64,000 nucleotides of DNA, from assembly GCA_020621865.1 (NCBI GenBank), contig JAHRYW010000005.1:125988-189987 (forward strand). The letters run 5' to 3'. The DNA comes from Betaproteobacteria bacterium. Lineage in GTDB: Bacteria > Pseudomonadota > Gammaproteobacteria > Burkholderiales > Rhodocyclaceae. Made by a program: the position numbers and the translations under genes. Position 1 is the first letter of the stretch. Each line of letters starts with the position of its first letter. The notes under the pieces are model-generated. The model made no database searches, had not been told where the DNA came from, and saw nothing but the letters and a program-made list of their open reading frames with translations. Shown piece by piece: positions 50,553 to 59,269 of the stretch.

Positions 50553-52385
50553 CTATCGACGAACCTTTTTCCAGTTTTCCGTGACATGGCAACGTTCGCA
50601 CTGGCCGCCGAACTCGCCGTTGTGCACGTCTTCCTTGATGTGACAGGCGACGCAAGTCCGGCCCAGCCGGGCCGCCCCACCTTTCGATTCCTTGTGGCAT
50701 TCCTTGCACTCGGTCTTGCGGTGGGCGCCGTCGAGCGCGAAACGGGTGGTCGAATGATCGAAATCCCAGGACTTCCAGGTGCCCGTGTAGTGGCAGGTTT
50801 CGCATTTCTTGCCGAAGCCGCCCTTGTGCTTGTCGTCCTTCTCGTGACAGCCCATGCAGGTCAGCGGCGCGTCCTTGAAGGCCGGCGTCAGGTGGCATTT
50901 CTTGCATTCGACCTTGGCATGGCTGCCGGTCAGCGGGTAGCGCGACTTGTTGTGGTCGAACGGTGCGTCCTTCCATTTCTTTTCGTCGTGGCAACTCTCG
51001 CACTTGTTGCCGAGCTGACCCTTGTGCTTGTCGTCCTTCTTGTGACAAGCGATGCAGGTGTTTTCCAGCTTCGTCTTGTAGACATTGCCCTTTTCCGGCA
51101 GATGGCAGGCGTCGCACTTGGTTTGGCTATGCTTGCCCTTGAGCGGGTACTTGGTTTCCTTGTCGTGGTTGAAGATGCTGCTCTTCCAGTCCTTGGCGGT
51201 GTGGCAGGCACCGCACTTGTCGCCGTAGCGACCTTTGTGCCCCTTCTCGTCGTCATTCTTGCGGTGGCAGGCGACGCACTCGGTGTCCACCTTCAACTGC
51301 TTGGCGTTCGCCCCGCTGACGCCGCCCTTGTGGCAGGTGTCGCATTTGGCGTCCTTGTGCTTGTCGCGGAGCGGGAACTTGGTGTCGTCGTGGTCGAAAT
51401 TGGAATTCTTCCAGCCGCGCTCGTTGTGGCAACTCTCGCACTTCTCGCCGAGGTCGCCGCGATGGCCTTTTTCCTGGTCGTCCTTCTTGTGGCAGGAGAC
51501 GCACTTGGTCGGCAGCTTGACCTGATAGATCTGCCCCTTTTCCGGCAGGTGGCAGGTATTGCACTTGGCCTGCCGGTGCTTGCCCTTGAGCGCGTAATGG
51601 GTGTCGTGATCGTGGTCGAAGTCGATCTCCTTCCACCCCTTGTCGTTGTGGCAGGATTCGCACTTGATGCCGTAGCGCCCCTTGTGGCCCTTATCCTGGT
51701 CGATCTTCTTGTGGCAGCCGTTACAGGTCAGCGGCGTCTTCTGGTAGGTCTTGTCCTCGTGGCATTCCTTGCACTTGACGTCGGCGTGCTTGCCGCCGAG
51801 CAGGGAGAACTTGGTTTTCTCGTGGTCGAAGCGGGTTTCCGTCCAGTTCTTCTCGTTGTGGCAGCTTTCGCACTTTGTCCCGAGATGGCCCTTGTGGCCC
51901 TTCTCATGGTCGATCTTCTTGTGGCAGTCGTTGCACAGCTTGGGCGCCTGGCGGTACTTGAGTTTTGCCAAATGACAGCTCTCGCACTTGGTTTCCTTGT
52001 GCGCGCCAAGCAGCTTGAACTCGGTCTTCGCATGGTCGAATTTCTTCTTGTCGAGCGGTGCGATCTGGGCACCGCGACCCTTGTGCTCGGTATGGCAATT
52101 ACGGCAACTACTCTCGTCGAGCTTGCCGTGCAGCCGGGTCTTGGCGCGAATGTCGGTGGCGACATCCTTGTGGCAGTCGAGGCACAGCCGGGTCTGCGCC
52201 TCCTTGTCGAAGCGCTGGTGGCACTGTTTGCAGTCCTGTTCGTATTTGGCGTGGCCGGCGATCACCTCGCCCGGCATCAGGACCTTTTCGATCGACTGCG
52301 CCTGCGCCCCGCCAACGCAGGCCAGCGCGGCGAGCAGTGCGAGGCCGCTGCGCAGCCGGTCAATACATGTGGACCGCAACGACAT
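50553..52385 (-). CDS. 24-haem cytochrome c
   Basis: 610 residues with a signal peptide (about 1-30). I count 24 CXXCH motifs, one per 25 residues. Repeats of the form KCESCHNEKNWxxxxFDH and KCxxCH...CxxCHKKxDxxKGHKG are rich in Lys and Asp, unlike the Ser/Thr-rich 77-haem protein. FDH and KHK histidines are probable sixth ligands. It starts inside the 3' end of the cytochrome b-like gene (26-bp overlap). Likely a periplasmic electron carrier between the membrane cytochrome and the giant cytochrome. Confidence 0.94.
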   Translation of the reverse strand: MSLRSTCIDRLRSGLALLAALACVGGAQAQSIEKVLMPGEVIAGHAKYEQDCKQCHQRFDKEAQTRLCLDCHKDVATDIRAKTRLHGKLDESSCRNCHTEHKGRGAQIAPLDKKKFDHAKTEFKLLGAHKETKCESCHLAKLKYRQAPKLCNDCHKKIDHEKGHKGHLGTKCESCHNEKNWTETRFDHEKTKFSLLGGKHADVKCKECHEDKTYQKTPLTCNGCHKKIDQDKGHKGRYGIKCESCHNDKGWKEIDFDHDHDTHYALKGKHRQAKCNTCHLPEKGQIYQVKLPTKCVSCHKKDDQEKGHRGDLGEKCESCHNERGWKNSNFDHDDTKFPLRDKHKDAKCDTCHKGGVSGANAKQLKVDTECVACHRKNDDEKGHKGRYGDKCGACHTAKDWKSSIFNHDKETKYPLKGKHSQTKCDACHLPEKGNVYKTKLENTCIACHKKDDKHKGQLGNKCESCHDEKKWKDAPFDHNKSRYPLTGSHAKVECKKCHLTPAFKDAPLTCMGCHEKDDKHKGGFGKKCETCHYTGTWKSWDFDHSTTRFALDGAHRKTECKECHKESKGGAARLGRTCVACHIKEDVHNGEFGGQCERCHVTENWKKVRR

Positions 52386-53271
52386 GGACGACTCCGCTGA
52401 AAACCAGCAAATAGAGGAAAGGAATGTGGATGATGTGCCAGTAGGAAAAGAGCCTTTCCCAGACGGCCAGTTGGGAAGTCTTGATCACCGCTTCCAGGTA
52501 GTTGTCGATGCGCTCTTTGGCGGTTTGGTATTCGAGTGCCAGTTGCTTGCGTTCGCCACCTTGCTGGCGCCACTGGCGGCGCAGCACGCTCTTGGCGTCG
52601 CGGCGCAGTTCGCCGGCCAGATGCCGGCTTCGCCAGCGCAGGGTGGCAAACCGCCAGGCGCGCAGCGGCAGCGAACCGCCGCCGACAAAGGCCTCGTCAT
52701 GAAACGCCTGCAGGCGCGGTTCGATATCCGGTTGCAACGCAAACACCGAACCCATGGTGTCGGCGCTGGCCCTCAGTTCGGCGGTCGCATCGGCCAGGGT
52801 CAGGTGCTTGCCGTAAAGACCCTGATGGATGTGGCGGTAGATGAAACGGCCGACCACCCCGCTGCAGGCGACGAGCAGCATCGCGTAGAGGGCCATCGCG
52901 CCGTTCAGCGAACCGGTCCGGAAGGTCGAATGAAACAGGACGAGCAGCGGCCCGCCGATCCCGGCGATCATGTGGAACTTGAACCAGGACTCCATCTTGC
53001 CCAGGCGCTCCAGTGAGGGCAGGCGCTTGCGCAGGGGATAGAGGAGCAGGCTGAGCATCAGCAGGCCGCCGACCAGGCCGAGGTAGTAGCCGAAATCCGA
53101 CCCGGCGTCGTAGAGCTTGCCGGCCCGGACCAACCAGGCCATGAACAGCAGCAGGGCGACCAGCAGCGCGATGGAAATCCGCCAGGCGCCGCGAAATACC
53201 TTCTCGCTGGAGGACTTTGCCGGTCCGTCCATCGAAATCACCGTCATTGGGCCAAGCGCGCTTGCTTTCAT
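52360..53271 (-). CDS. Membrane cytochrome b-like quinol oxidoreductase subunit
   Basis: 303 residues with five hydrophobic helices. Histidines placed for haem b are in KFHMIAGIGGPLLVLFHSTF, RFIYRHIHQGLYGKH and YWHIIHIPFLYLLVFSGVVH. A soluble helical insertion (about 150-250) separates helices four and five. Such proteins can pass electrons from the quinone pool to periplasmic multihaem cytochromes, like other membrane cytochromes upstream of cytochrome c operons. First gene of the operon; AAGGAAC precedes the ATG at 53271. Later ATGs (53247, 53229) are possible. Confidence 0.8.
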   Translation of the reverse strand: MKASALGPMTVISMDGPAKSSSEKVFRGAWRISIALLVALLLFMAWLVRAGKLYDAGSDFGYYLGLVGGLLMLSLLLYPLRKRLPSLERLGKMESWFKFHMIAGIGGPLLVLFHSTFRTGSLNGAMALYAMLLVACSGVVGRFIYRHIHQGLYGKHLTLADATAELRASADTMGSVFALQPDIEPRLQAFHDEAFVGGGSLPLRAWRFATLRWRSRHLAGELRRDAKSVLRRQWRQQGGERKQLALEYQTAKERIDNYLEAVIKTSQLAVWERLFSYWHIIHIPFLYLLVFSGVVHVVAVHMY

Positions 53272-53408
53272 CGTTCCTTAACACCCTCCGCCGGGTAGCT
53301 GTCGTCAGGCTTCCTGAATCGACATTCGGCGAGGTAAAATTTCACACACGCCGAAGAATAGCAAAAACCGAGCGCACAGGGTGCACGCCGTTGAGGAAAG
53401 AAACTGAC

Positions 53409-54359
53409 ATGAGTGAAGCGCCAAAGCTGTCCTGGCCTGCTGCCGGCGCGGCCAATACATCCGGATCGATGGCCGCCCTGCTCGGCCTTTTCGTCATTGC
53501 CGGCGCCGAATGCCAGCGCCTGTGGCCGTCCGGAACCAGCCTGGTCTACCTGGCCATCTGCCTGCCGCTGCTGCTGATCTGGATCGCCCATCTGGCCGGC
53601 TGGCGGCTGGCTGAAAACAATGCCGGCCTGGCCATCGACCTCGCCATCTACGTGCTGGTCGTCGCCAGCCTCGGCATCCGCTTTGGCGGCAACCACCAGA
53701 AAGGCTCCGAACTGGCGACGACCCTGCTCTTCTGGGCGCCGCTGGTCGCCGCCTGGTGGGCCTGGCGCTACCGCGACTTTCCGCGCAAGCTGGGCCTCCT
53801 GCTCGGTGGTTTCTTTGTTGCGCTGACCTGGCAACTGGCCGGTGCCCACGGGCAGGTTCTCCAGCACCTGATTCTCTCGCTGCTGGCTGCCCTGCTGGTG
53901 CGCCATGCCGCCCGCCAGCCGGCCATACGCTTGCGCGATCCACTGACCGGCCTGCCGTCGCCTGAATGCTTCGAGGCCGAACTGGCCCATGTCTCGGCGA
54001 TTGCCGACCGCTACCACTTTCCGCTGACGCTGATCGGCTATCGCCTTGCCCCGAACGCCGACGGCGCGCAGCTGGACCAGCGGCTGTGCCAATGCGCCGA
54101 GGCCATCGCCGACCGCCTGCGGACCTCCGATACCGCCTGCCACTGGAGCGCGACGACCTTCCTGGTCCTGCTGCCGAACACCGCGGAAAAGGAAGCGCAC
54201 ATCGTCGCCAACGGCATCATGGACAGCCTGCGGAATTTCGATTTTTGGCAAAAAAATGCTTCGACCGTAGCATTCCGGGTCATCGGCCACCAGGCCGGCG
54301 AAGACCCGATGAGTACGCTGAACGCCCTGGAAAACCAACTGGCCGACGCCATCGAATGA
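53409..54359 (+). CDS. Membrane protein with degenerate GGDEF domain
   Basis: 316 residues: about five or six membrane helices (20-160), then a GGDEF-fold domain opening with the typical DPLTGLPSPECFEAEL. The catalytic GGDEF motif is replaced by HWSATTF, so it should not make c-di-GMP; it may bind or sense. The dispersed repeat forms part of the domain (DFWQKNASTVAFR). It is divergent from the cytochrome operon and overlaps the next gene by 4 bp, so both may serve the electron-transfer system. Confidence 0.8.
   Translation: MSEAPKLSWPAAGAANTSGSMAALLGLFVIAGAECQRLWPSGTSLVYLAICLPLLLIWIAHLAGWRLAENNAGLAIDLAIYVLVVASLGIRFGGNHQKGSELATTLLFWAPLVAAWWAWRYRDFPRKLGLLLGGFFVALTWQLAGAHGQVLQHLILSLLAALLVRHAARQPAIRLRDPLTGLPSPECFEAELAHVSAIADRYHFPLTLIGYRLAPNADGAQLDQRLCQCAEAIADRLRTSDTACHWSATTFLVLLPNTAEKEAHIVANGIMDSLRNFDFWQKNASTVAFRVIGHQAGEDPMSTLNALENQLADAIE
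54237..54274 (+). repeat. Dispersed repeat, copy 10 (inside the degenerate GGDEF gene)
   Basis: TTTCGATTTTTGGCAAAAAA followed by TGCTTCGACCGTAGCATT; exact core 54263-54274, in frame. Here the core is also part of a dyad AATGCT-N8-AGCATT. Confidence 0.85.
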
Positions 54360-55654
54360 TCTACGACCTGATCTATTACCTCGTCCCGACGCTGCTGATC
54401 CTGATTCCGGCGTTTTTCCACATGCGCGCCAAGAAGAAGGCTTCGGCCATCCATCACGCCGTCCTCAAGGAAGCCCAGGAAGCCGGCCTGACCGAACCGC
54501 CGTCGCTGCATCCGGTGGTCGACCTGTCGATCTGCATGGGCTCCGGCGCCTGCGTGCGCGCCTGCCCGGAAAAGGCCTTGGGCATCATCAAGGGCAAGGG
54601 GGTGCTGATCAACCCGACCCACTGCATCGGCCACGGCGCCTGCGCGCCGGCCTGCCCGGTCGGGGCGATCAAGCTGGTTTTCGGTACCGAAAAGCGCGGC
54701 GTCGATATCCCGCAGGTCAGCCCGGATTTCGAAACCAATATCCCCGGCGTCTTCATCGCCGGCGAGCTCGGCGGCATGGGCCTGATCCGCAACGCCATCC
54801 GCCAGGGCACGCATGCGGTCAAAGCGATCACCGCCCGGCCGCGCGGCCAGGCCGATCTCGATCTGGTCATCATCGGCGCTGGCCCGGCCGGCATCTCGGC
54901 CTCGCTGGCAGCCAAGGAGGCCGGACTTAAGTACGTCACCATCGAGCAGGAAGACTCACTGGGCGGCACGACCTACCACTACCCGCGCAACAAGCTGGTG
55001 ATGACGGCGCCGATGCGCCTGCCGCTGATCGGCGAAATCAAGGTCCGCGAAATCAGCAAGGAAGAGCTGATGGAAATCTGGACCGGCGTACTCGACAAGG
55101 CCACACCCAATATCCGGTTCAGCGAACGGATGGAAGAAATCGCCCCGCACGACGGCATATTCACGGTGCGCACCAACAAGGCCAGCTACGCGACGGCCAA
55201 CGTCCTGCTCGCCATCGGTCGCCGCGGCACGCCGCGCAAGCTGGGCGTCAGCGGCGAAGAAAACCCCAAGGTCGTCTATCGGCTGATCGAAGCCGGGCAA
55301 TACCAGGGCAAGCACGTGCTGGTCGTCGGTGGCGGCGACAGCGCGCTCGAAGCGGCGCTCGACATTGCCAACGAACCGGGTACCCACGTCACGCTCAGCT
55401 ATCGCGGCAAAGCCTTCGACCGCGTCAAACCGAAAAACCGGGCGCGCCTGGCCGAGGCCATCGCCAATCAGCGCATCGAGCAATTGCTGGAAAGCACGGT
55501 ACAGCAGATCGCCAGCGACAAGATCGTACTCAGGCACGCCGACGAAATGCTGGAAAGGCCGAACCAGGCGGTCATCGTCTGCGCCGGCGGCGAACTGCCG
55601 ACGCCGATGCTGAAGAAAATGGGCATCCAGATAGACACCAGGCATGGCGAATGA
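54356..55654 (+). CDS. Ferredoxin/thioredoxin-reductase-like flavoprotein
   Basis: 432 residues: a membrane anchor (about 4-22), a two-[4Fe-4S] domain (about 55-110; CMGSGACVRACPEKA and CIGHGACAPACPVGA) and a thioredoxin-reductase fold with FAD motif LVIIGAGPAGISASLAA and NAD(P) motif VLVVGGGDSALEAALDI. The usual redox-active CXXC of thioredoxin reductase is not seen. It could connect NAD(P)H or ferredoxin with a membrane partner. It overlaps the degenerate GGDEF gene and faces away from the cytochrome operon. Confidence 0.9.
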   Translation: MIYDLIYYLVPTLLILIPAFFHMRAKKKASAIHHAVLKEAQEAGLTEPPSLHPVVDLSICMGSGACVRACPEKALGIIKGKGVLINPTHCIGHGACAPACPVGAIKLVFGTEKRGVDIPQVSPDFETNIPGVFIAGELGGMGLIRNAIRQGTHAVKAITARPRGQADLDLVIIGAGPAGISASLAAKEAGLKYVTIEQEDSLGGTTYHYPRNKLVMTAPMRLPLIGEIKVREISKEELMEIWTGVLDKATPNIRFSERMEEIAPHDGIFTVRTNKASYATANVLLAIGRRGTPRKLGVSGEENPKVVYRLIEAGQYQGKHVLVVGGGDSALEAALDIANEPGTHVTLSYRGKAFDRVKPKNRARLAEAIANQRIEQLLESTVQQIASDKIVLRHADEMLERPNQAVIVCAGGELPTPMLKKMGIQIDTRHGE

Positions 55655-55775
55655 AAGCGTCGGCCATGCGGCAATACCCCTTCCGGAAACGTGGGAAATT
55701 TTTACACAATTTGTATTACACTGTCGCTCCAATGGACACGGATAACGACCTTTGCCGGCACAGCAGGACGACCCC
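55655..55775. promoter_or_regulatory. Likely promoter region of the DUF6502/DUF5666 operon
   Basis: 120 bp with an AT-rich core (TTTTTACACAATTTGTATTACACT near 55697). TTTACA with TATTAC would be a weak -35/-10-like pair. Tentative. Confidence 0.4.
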
Positions 55776-55976
55776 ATGAGCGCACCGCAAACCCCAGGTG
55801 ACGACTGGGCGCAATCCCTGTTTCTCAAACGCTGCCAGGGCCGTAGAATGAAGGCTGACGACCTTCCCCCACCGTATCTGACCGAGGAAGGTCTGGTTCT
55901 GATCGACCGCCGATCGCACCAGGATCGGCGCAAGTCGCCGGCAACCCATACCGCCAACCTTCCAGGCCAAGCATAG
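55776..55976 (+). CDS. Small hypothetical protein
   Basis: 66 residues, soluble, with LFLKRCQGRRMKADDLPPPY and DRRSHQDRRKSPA. I do not recognise it. Coding is supported by a GACG/AGGACG-type ribosome-binding region and its place 9 bp before the DUF6502 gene, but it could be spurious. Confidence 0.5.
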   Translation: MSAPQTPGDDWAQSLFLKRCQGRRMKADDLPPPYLTEEGLVLIDRRSHQDRRKSPATHTANLPGQA

Positions 55977-55985
55977 AAACTGCCC

Positions 55986-56834
55986 ATGGCCGCCCTCCCT
56001 CAACCTTCCCCGATGACCGATTCACCCATCCGTTCCGCCCTGCTCTCGGCCATCCACCGCGTGCTGTCACCCGTGGTCCGCGTCATGCTCGGCCACGAAA
56101 TCACGCTGCCGATGGCCATCGAATTGCTCAAGCGCGTCTTCGTCGAAGTCGCCGAACGCGACTTCCGGCTCGACAAGAAGGGTTCCACCGACAGCCGGAT
56201 CAGCCTGATCACCGGCGTCCATCGCAAGGACGTCAAGCGCCTACGCGAACTGCCGCACGTCGAGGCCGACCTGCCGCCGAAGGTGTCGCTCAGCGCACAA
56301 ATCGTCGCCACCTGGATTACCGGCCCGGAATGGATCAACGACAAGGGCGCACCGCGCCCGCTGCCCCGACTGGCCCGGCGCGGCAACGGCGCCTCCTTCG
56401 AAACCCTGGTCGCCAGCATCAGCCAGGACATCCGCCCGCGCTCGGTGCTCGACGAATGGCTGCGCCTGGGCGTCGTCCAGATCAACGCCGACGATGAAGT
56501 GGTGCTGACCAGCAACGCCTTCGTGCCCCGCGACGGGATCGAGGAAAAGCTCGCCTACTACGGCCACAACCTCGGCGACCACGCCGCCGCTGCCGCCGAC
56601 AACGTACTCGGTGCGCCGCGCCCGTGGTTCGAGCGCAGCGTCCACCACGTCTCGCTGAGCGAGGCGCAGATCGAGCAATTACGGCAGCGCGCCGCCGAAC
56701 TTGGCATGCAACTGCTGACAGAACTGCACACCATGGCCGAACAATCCGCCAACGATGGCGAAGCGACCAAACGCTTCACCTGCGGCGTGTATTTCTACAG
56801 CGCCGACAATCAGGACACGCCAGCCGGAAAATGA
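55986..56834 (+). CDS. DUF6502 family protein
   Basis: 282 residues (or 273 from ATG 56013). Helical N-terminal half with LSPVVRVMLGHEITLPMAIE and STDSRISLITGVHRKDVKRL, a possible winged-helix reading of an MarR-like fold, then WLRLGVVQINADDEVVLT. It matches the DUF6502 pattern; probably a DNA-binding regulator, function unknown. It overlaps the next gene by 4 bp. Confidence 0.85.
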   Translation: MAALPQPSPMTDSPIRSALLSAIHRVLSPVVRVMLGHEITLPMAIELLKRVFVEVAERDFRLDKKGSTDSRISLITGVHRKDVKRLRELPHVEADLPPKVSLSAQIVATWITGPEWINDKGAPRPLPRLARRGNGASFETLVASISQDIRPRSVLDEWLRLGVVQINADDEVVLTSNAFVPRDGIEEKLAYYGHNLGDHAAAAADNVLGAPRPWFERSVHHVSLSEAQIEQLRQRAAELGMQLLTELHTMAEQSANDGEATKRFTCGVYFYSADNQDTPAGK

Positions 56835-58264
56835 AGTCTTACCTGCTGTCCCTGCTCCTTGCCGTCCTGCCGCTGACGACCGGGGCCGCCCCGGTCTGCG
56901 TCGACCCGGAGCAGCCCGCCAGAAGCCATGCAGCGCGCAGCGACGTCGGCGGCATTGGCGGCACCGGCAGCCCCGCCGCCGAAACAGCGGCGAAGGATCC
57001 GGGCGGTATCGGCGGCACGGGAGCCCCAACCGCCAACGGCATAGGCGGGACCGGCGCGCCGGCGGCCAACGGCAGCGGCGGTATCGGTGGGACCGGCATG
57101 CCGGTCGCCGACGGGACGATCGGCATCGTCGGCGTGGTCAGCGGCTTCGCCTCGGTCTGCGTCAATGGTGTCGAAGTGCATTTCGACCACGGCACGCCAG
57201 TCAATGAAAACGGCGATCCCTCGTCGGCCGACAAACTCGCCGTCGGCCAGGTCGTCTCCATCGAAGCCGGCAATTCGCCGAAGGGGCTGCAAGCCAGGAA
57301 CATCGCCATCCTGAACCTGCTGGAAGGCCCGATCACCGGCATGGACCATGGCGGCAAAACAATTCACGTCATGGGCCAGGCGATCGCGGTCGGGCCCGAC
57401 ACCCGGATCGGCGGCAAGGGTCTGGCCGTAGGCCAGATGGTCAAGGTCAGCGGCCTGGCCGGCGCCAACGGCGCCCTGGTGGCAACCCGGATTCAGCCCG
57501 GACCGGACCTCAAGCACGCCGCTGCCCTGGGCGCCGTCGTCACCGTCGGCAAGCAGGCAAAAATCAATGGCGTGCCGGTAGCCGGCATGGTCGGCAGCGA
57601 AACGGCACTGATCAAGGGCCGCTGGAATGGCAGCGAACTGGTGGCCGGCAGCGTCGGCGCCGACCCGACCTACCGCTTCAAGGACAGCGCCAGCCGCATC
57701 CTGCTCGAAGGCCTGGTCCAGGCTTCCGACGGCCACGGCCAGATCAAGGCCGGCGGACTCGTACTGGCAGTACCCAAGGCCAGCCAGGCCAGGGCCCTGG
57801 CACCCAACCAGCGGATTTTCGTCGATGCCCGGGCCGAGCGGGGTGGAAAGCTGGTGGTCGAACACCTCGAATTGAACACGACGCCCCGGCACCAGAATCC
57901 GGCCTACCGGAAGACCCAATGGCGCAGTGAATCGACACCCAAGACAGATACCGCCGAGAAGGCTGAGAAGGCTGAGAAGGCTGAGAAGGCTGAGAAGGCT
58001 GAGAAGGCTGAGAAGGCCGAGAAGGCTGAGAAGGCTGAGAAGGCTGAGAAGGCTGAGAAGGTTGAGAAGGTTGAGAAGGTTGAGAAGGCTGAGAAGGCTG
58101 AGAAGGTCGAGAAGGCTGAGAAGGTCGAGAAGGTCGAGAAGGTCGAGAAGGTCGAGAAGGTCGAGAAGGTCGAGAAGGTCGAGAAGGTCGAGAAGGTCGA
58201 GAAGGTCGAGAAGGTCGAGAAGGTCGAGAAGGTCGAAAAACCCGAGCGGGTCGAACGCCATTGA
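56831..58264 (+). CDS. DUF5666 protein with GGIGGTG and (A/V)EK repeats
   Basis: 477 residues: signal peptide (1-18), a Gly-rich zone with at least four GGIGGTG-type units (about 38-95), DUF5666 OB-like domains (about 97-360: IGIVGVVSGFASVCVNGVEV, AVGQVVSIEAGNSPKGLQAR), then about 31 AEK or VEK tripeptides (376-468). The final part is highly charged and should form a long helix. Role unknown; secreted or envelope-associated. It is coupled to DUF6502 upstream and followed by an outer-membrane barrel protein. Confidence 0.88.
   Translation: MKSYLLSLLLAVLPLTTGAAPVCVDPEQPARSHAARSDVGGIGGTGSPAAETAAKDPGGIGGTGAPTANGIGGTGAPAANGSGGIGGTGMPVADGTIGIVGVVSGFASVCVNGVEVHFDHGTPVNENGDPSSADKLAVGQVVSIEAGNSPKGLQARNIAILNLLEGPITGMDHGGKTIHVMGQAIAVGPDTRIGGKGLAVGQMVKVSGLAGANGALVATRIQPGPDLKHAAALGAVVTVGKQAKINGVPVAGMVGSETALIKGRWNGSELVAGSVGADPTYRFKDSASRILLEGLVQASDGHGQIKAGGLVLAVPKASQARALAPNQRIFVDARAERGGKLVVEHLELNTTPRHQNPAYRKTQWRSESTPKTDTAEKAEKAEKAEKAEKAEKAEKAEKAEKAEKAEKAEKVEKVEKVEKAEKAEKVEKAEKVEKVEKVEKVEKVEKVEKVEKVEKVEKVEKVEKVEKVEKPERVERH
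57957..58235 (+). repeat. 9-bp minisatellite (GAGAAGGCT/GAGAAGGTC)
   Basis: About 31 tandem copies of a 9-bp unit. The first 11 or so are GAGAAGGCT, later ones GAGAAGGTT and GAGAAGGTC, in blocks. The unit keeps the frame and codes for (A/V)EK; all other frames stay open as a consequence. Confidence 0.95.
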
Positions 58265-58354
58265 TCGGCTGCCCTTGTCTGGCGCAGAATCCGTTGCAAA
58301 CCTAAAACCACTCCATCGAAGTGGTCAAATAATATTCATCAGGGACACCCGCTT

Positions 58355-59113
58355 TTGAAAACAAAACTATTCCTGCTCGCCGGCTGGCTGATGCTGGCGA
58401 CCTGCCATGCCGACAGCGCGCTAACACTGAGTACCGGCTTCGATTACTCGAGCGGCAAATACGGCGAATCCAGGCGCACCGAAACCCTGGTCGTCCCGGT
58501 CGGCATCAAATACGAATTCGGCGACTGGACCCTGCGGGCGACAATTCCCTACGTCGAGTCGAACGGCCCCTCTGCCGTCTCGGGTAGCGGCCCCGACCGG
58601 GTGACCATCGAAAACGGTTCGAACGTCCGGCGCCGTGCCTCCGGGCTCGGCGATGTCATCGTCTCGGCCGCCTGGAACGCCTTTCAGGATGGCCCCTGGC
58701 TGATCGAACTGGGCGCCAAGGTCAAGCTGGCCACCGCCGACAAGACATCGGGCCTGGGCACCGGCGAGAACGACTATTCGGTACAAACCGAAATCTACCG
58801 GACGCTCGGCAGCCATACGCTGTTCGGCACCCTGGGCTACAAGAAGATGGGCGATCCGGCCGGCACCAACCTCAGGGACCCGTTATTCACCTCCCTAGGC
58901 TGGTCCTACCGGGCCACCCAGCTGACCGCCGTCGGGGTGAGCTACGATTTCCGGCAAAAGGTCCAGGACAGCGGCGCGCCGCTCAGCGATGCCACTGCTT
59001 TCGTCACCCACAAGCTGGACCCGCACTGGAAGCTCCAGGCCTATCTCGTCACCGGTTTCTCCAGGGCCAGCCCGGATTTCGGCGGCGGCATGTTCGTCTT
59101 CTACAGTTACTGA
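58355..59113 (+). CDS. Outer-membrane beta-barrel protein
   Basis: 252 residues, TTG start with AGGGA upstream. A signal peptide ends near residue 20 (ATCHA). The mature part is a run of amphipathic strands with periodic aromatic residues (GIKYEFGDWTLRATIPYVES, LGWSYRATQLTAVGVSYDFR) ending with GGMFVFYSY, a terminal aromatic typical of barrels. It resembles small transport-type barrels encoded after DUF6502/DUF5666 genes. Substrate unknown. Confidence 0.82.
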   Translation: MKTKLFLLAGWLMLATCHADSALTLSTGFDYSSGKYGESRRTETLVVPVGIKYEFGDWTLRATIPYVESNGPSAVSGSGPDRVTIENGSNVRRRASGLGDVIVSAAWNAFQDGPWLIELGAKVKLATADKTSGLGTGENDYSVQTEIYRTLGSHTLFGTLGYKKMGDPAGTNLRDPLFTSLGWSYRATQLTAVGVSYDFRQKVQDSGAPLSDATAFVTHKLDPHWKLQAYLVTGFSRASPDFGGGMFVFYSY

Positions 59114-59126
59114 AGCCGGCCACGCC

Positions 59127-59269
59127 AAGAAGCGCTGACAAAATGCAGCGAAGCGGCCCTGGCTAGGCGGACCGACGCCCCGCAGGAAGTCCCCTTGGGT
59201 GACGAAGACAGTACGAGCAGTACGGCGAGGAGGTCCAACAACGCCAGGGGCATTTTGCCAGCGCTTCTT
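59127..59269. repeat. 20-bp inverted repeat flanking a small composite sequence
   Basis: AAGAAGCGCTGACAAAATGC (59127-59146) and its reverse complement with one mismatch (59250-59269), 103 bp apart. The loop holds GGACCG plus GGAAGTCCCCTTGGG (59185-59199), as in the insert at 24.18 kb. The right arm overlaps the stop of the TlpA-like gene. It could be a bidirectional terminator or a miniature mobile element. Confidence 0.7.

Noticed and set aside
56810..58261. Minus-strand frame with LLDLLSLLD repeats over the minisatellite
   Set aside because: A 9-bp repeat without stops keeps all six frames open. The plus-strand frame has a signal peptide and DUF5666 domains.
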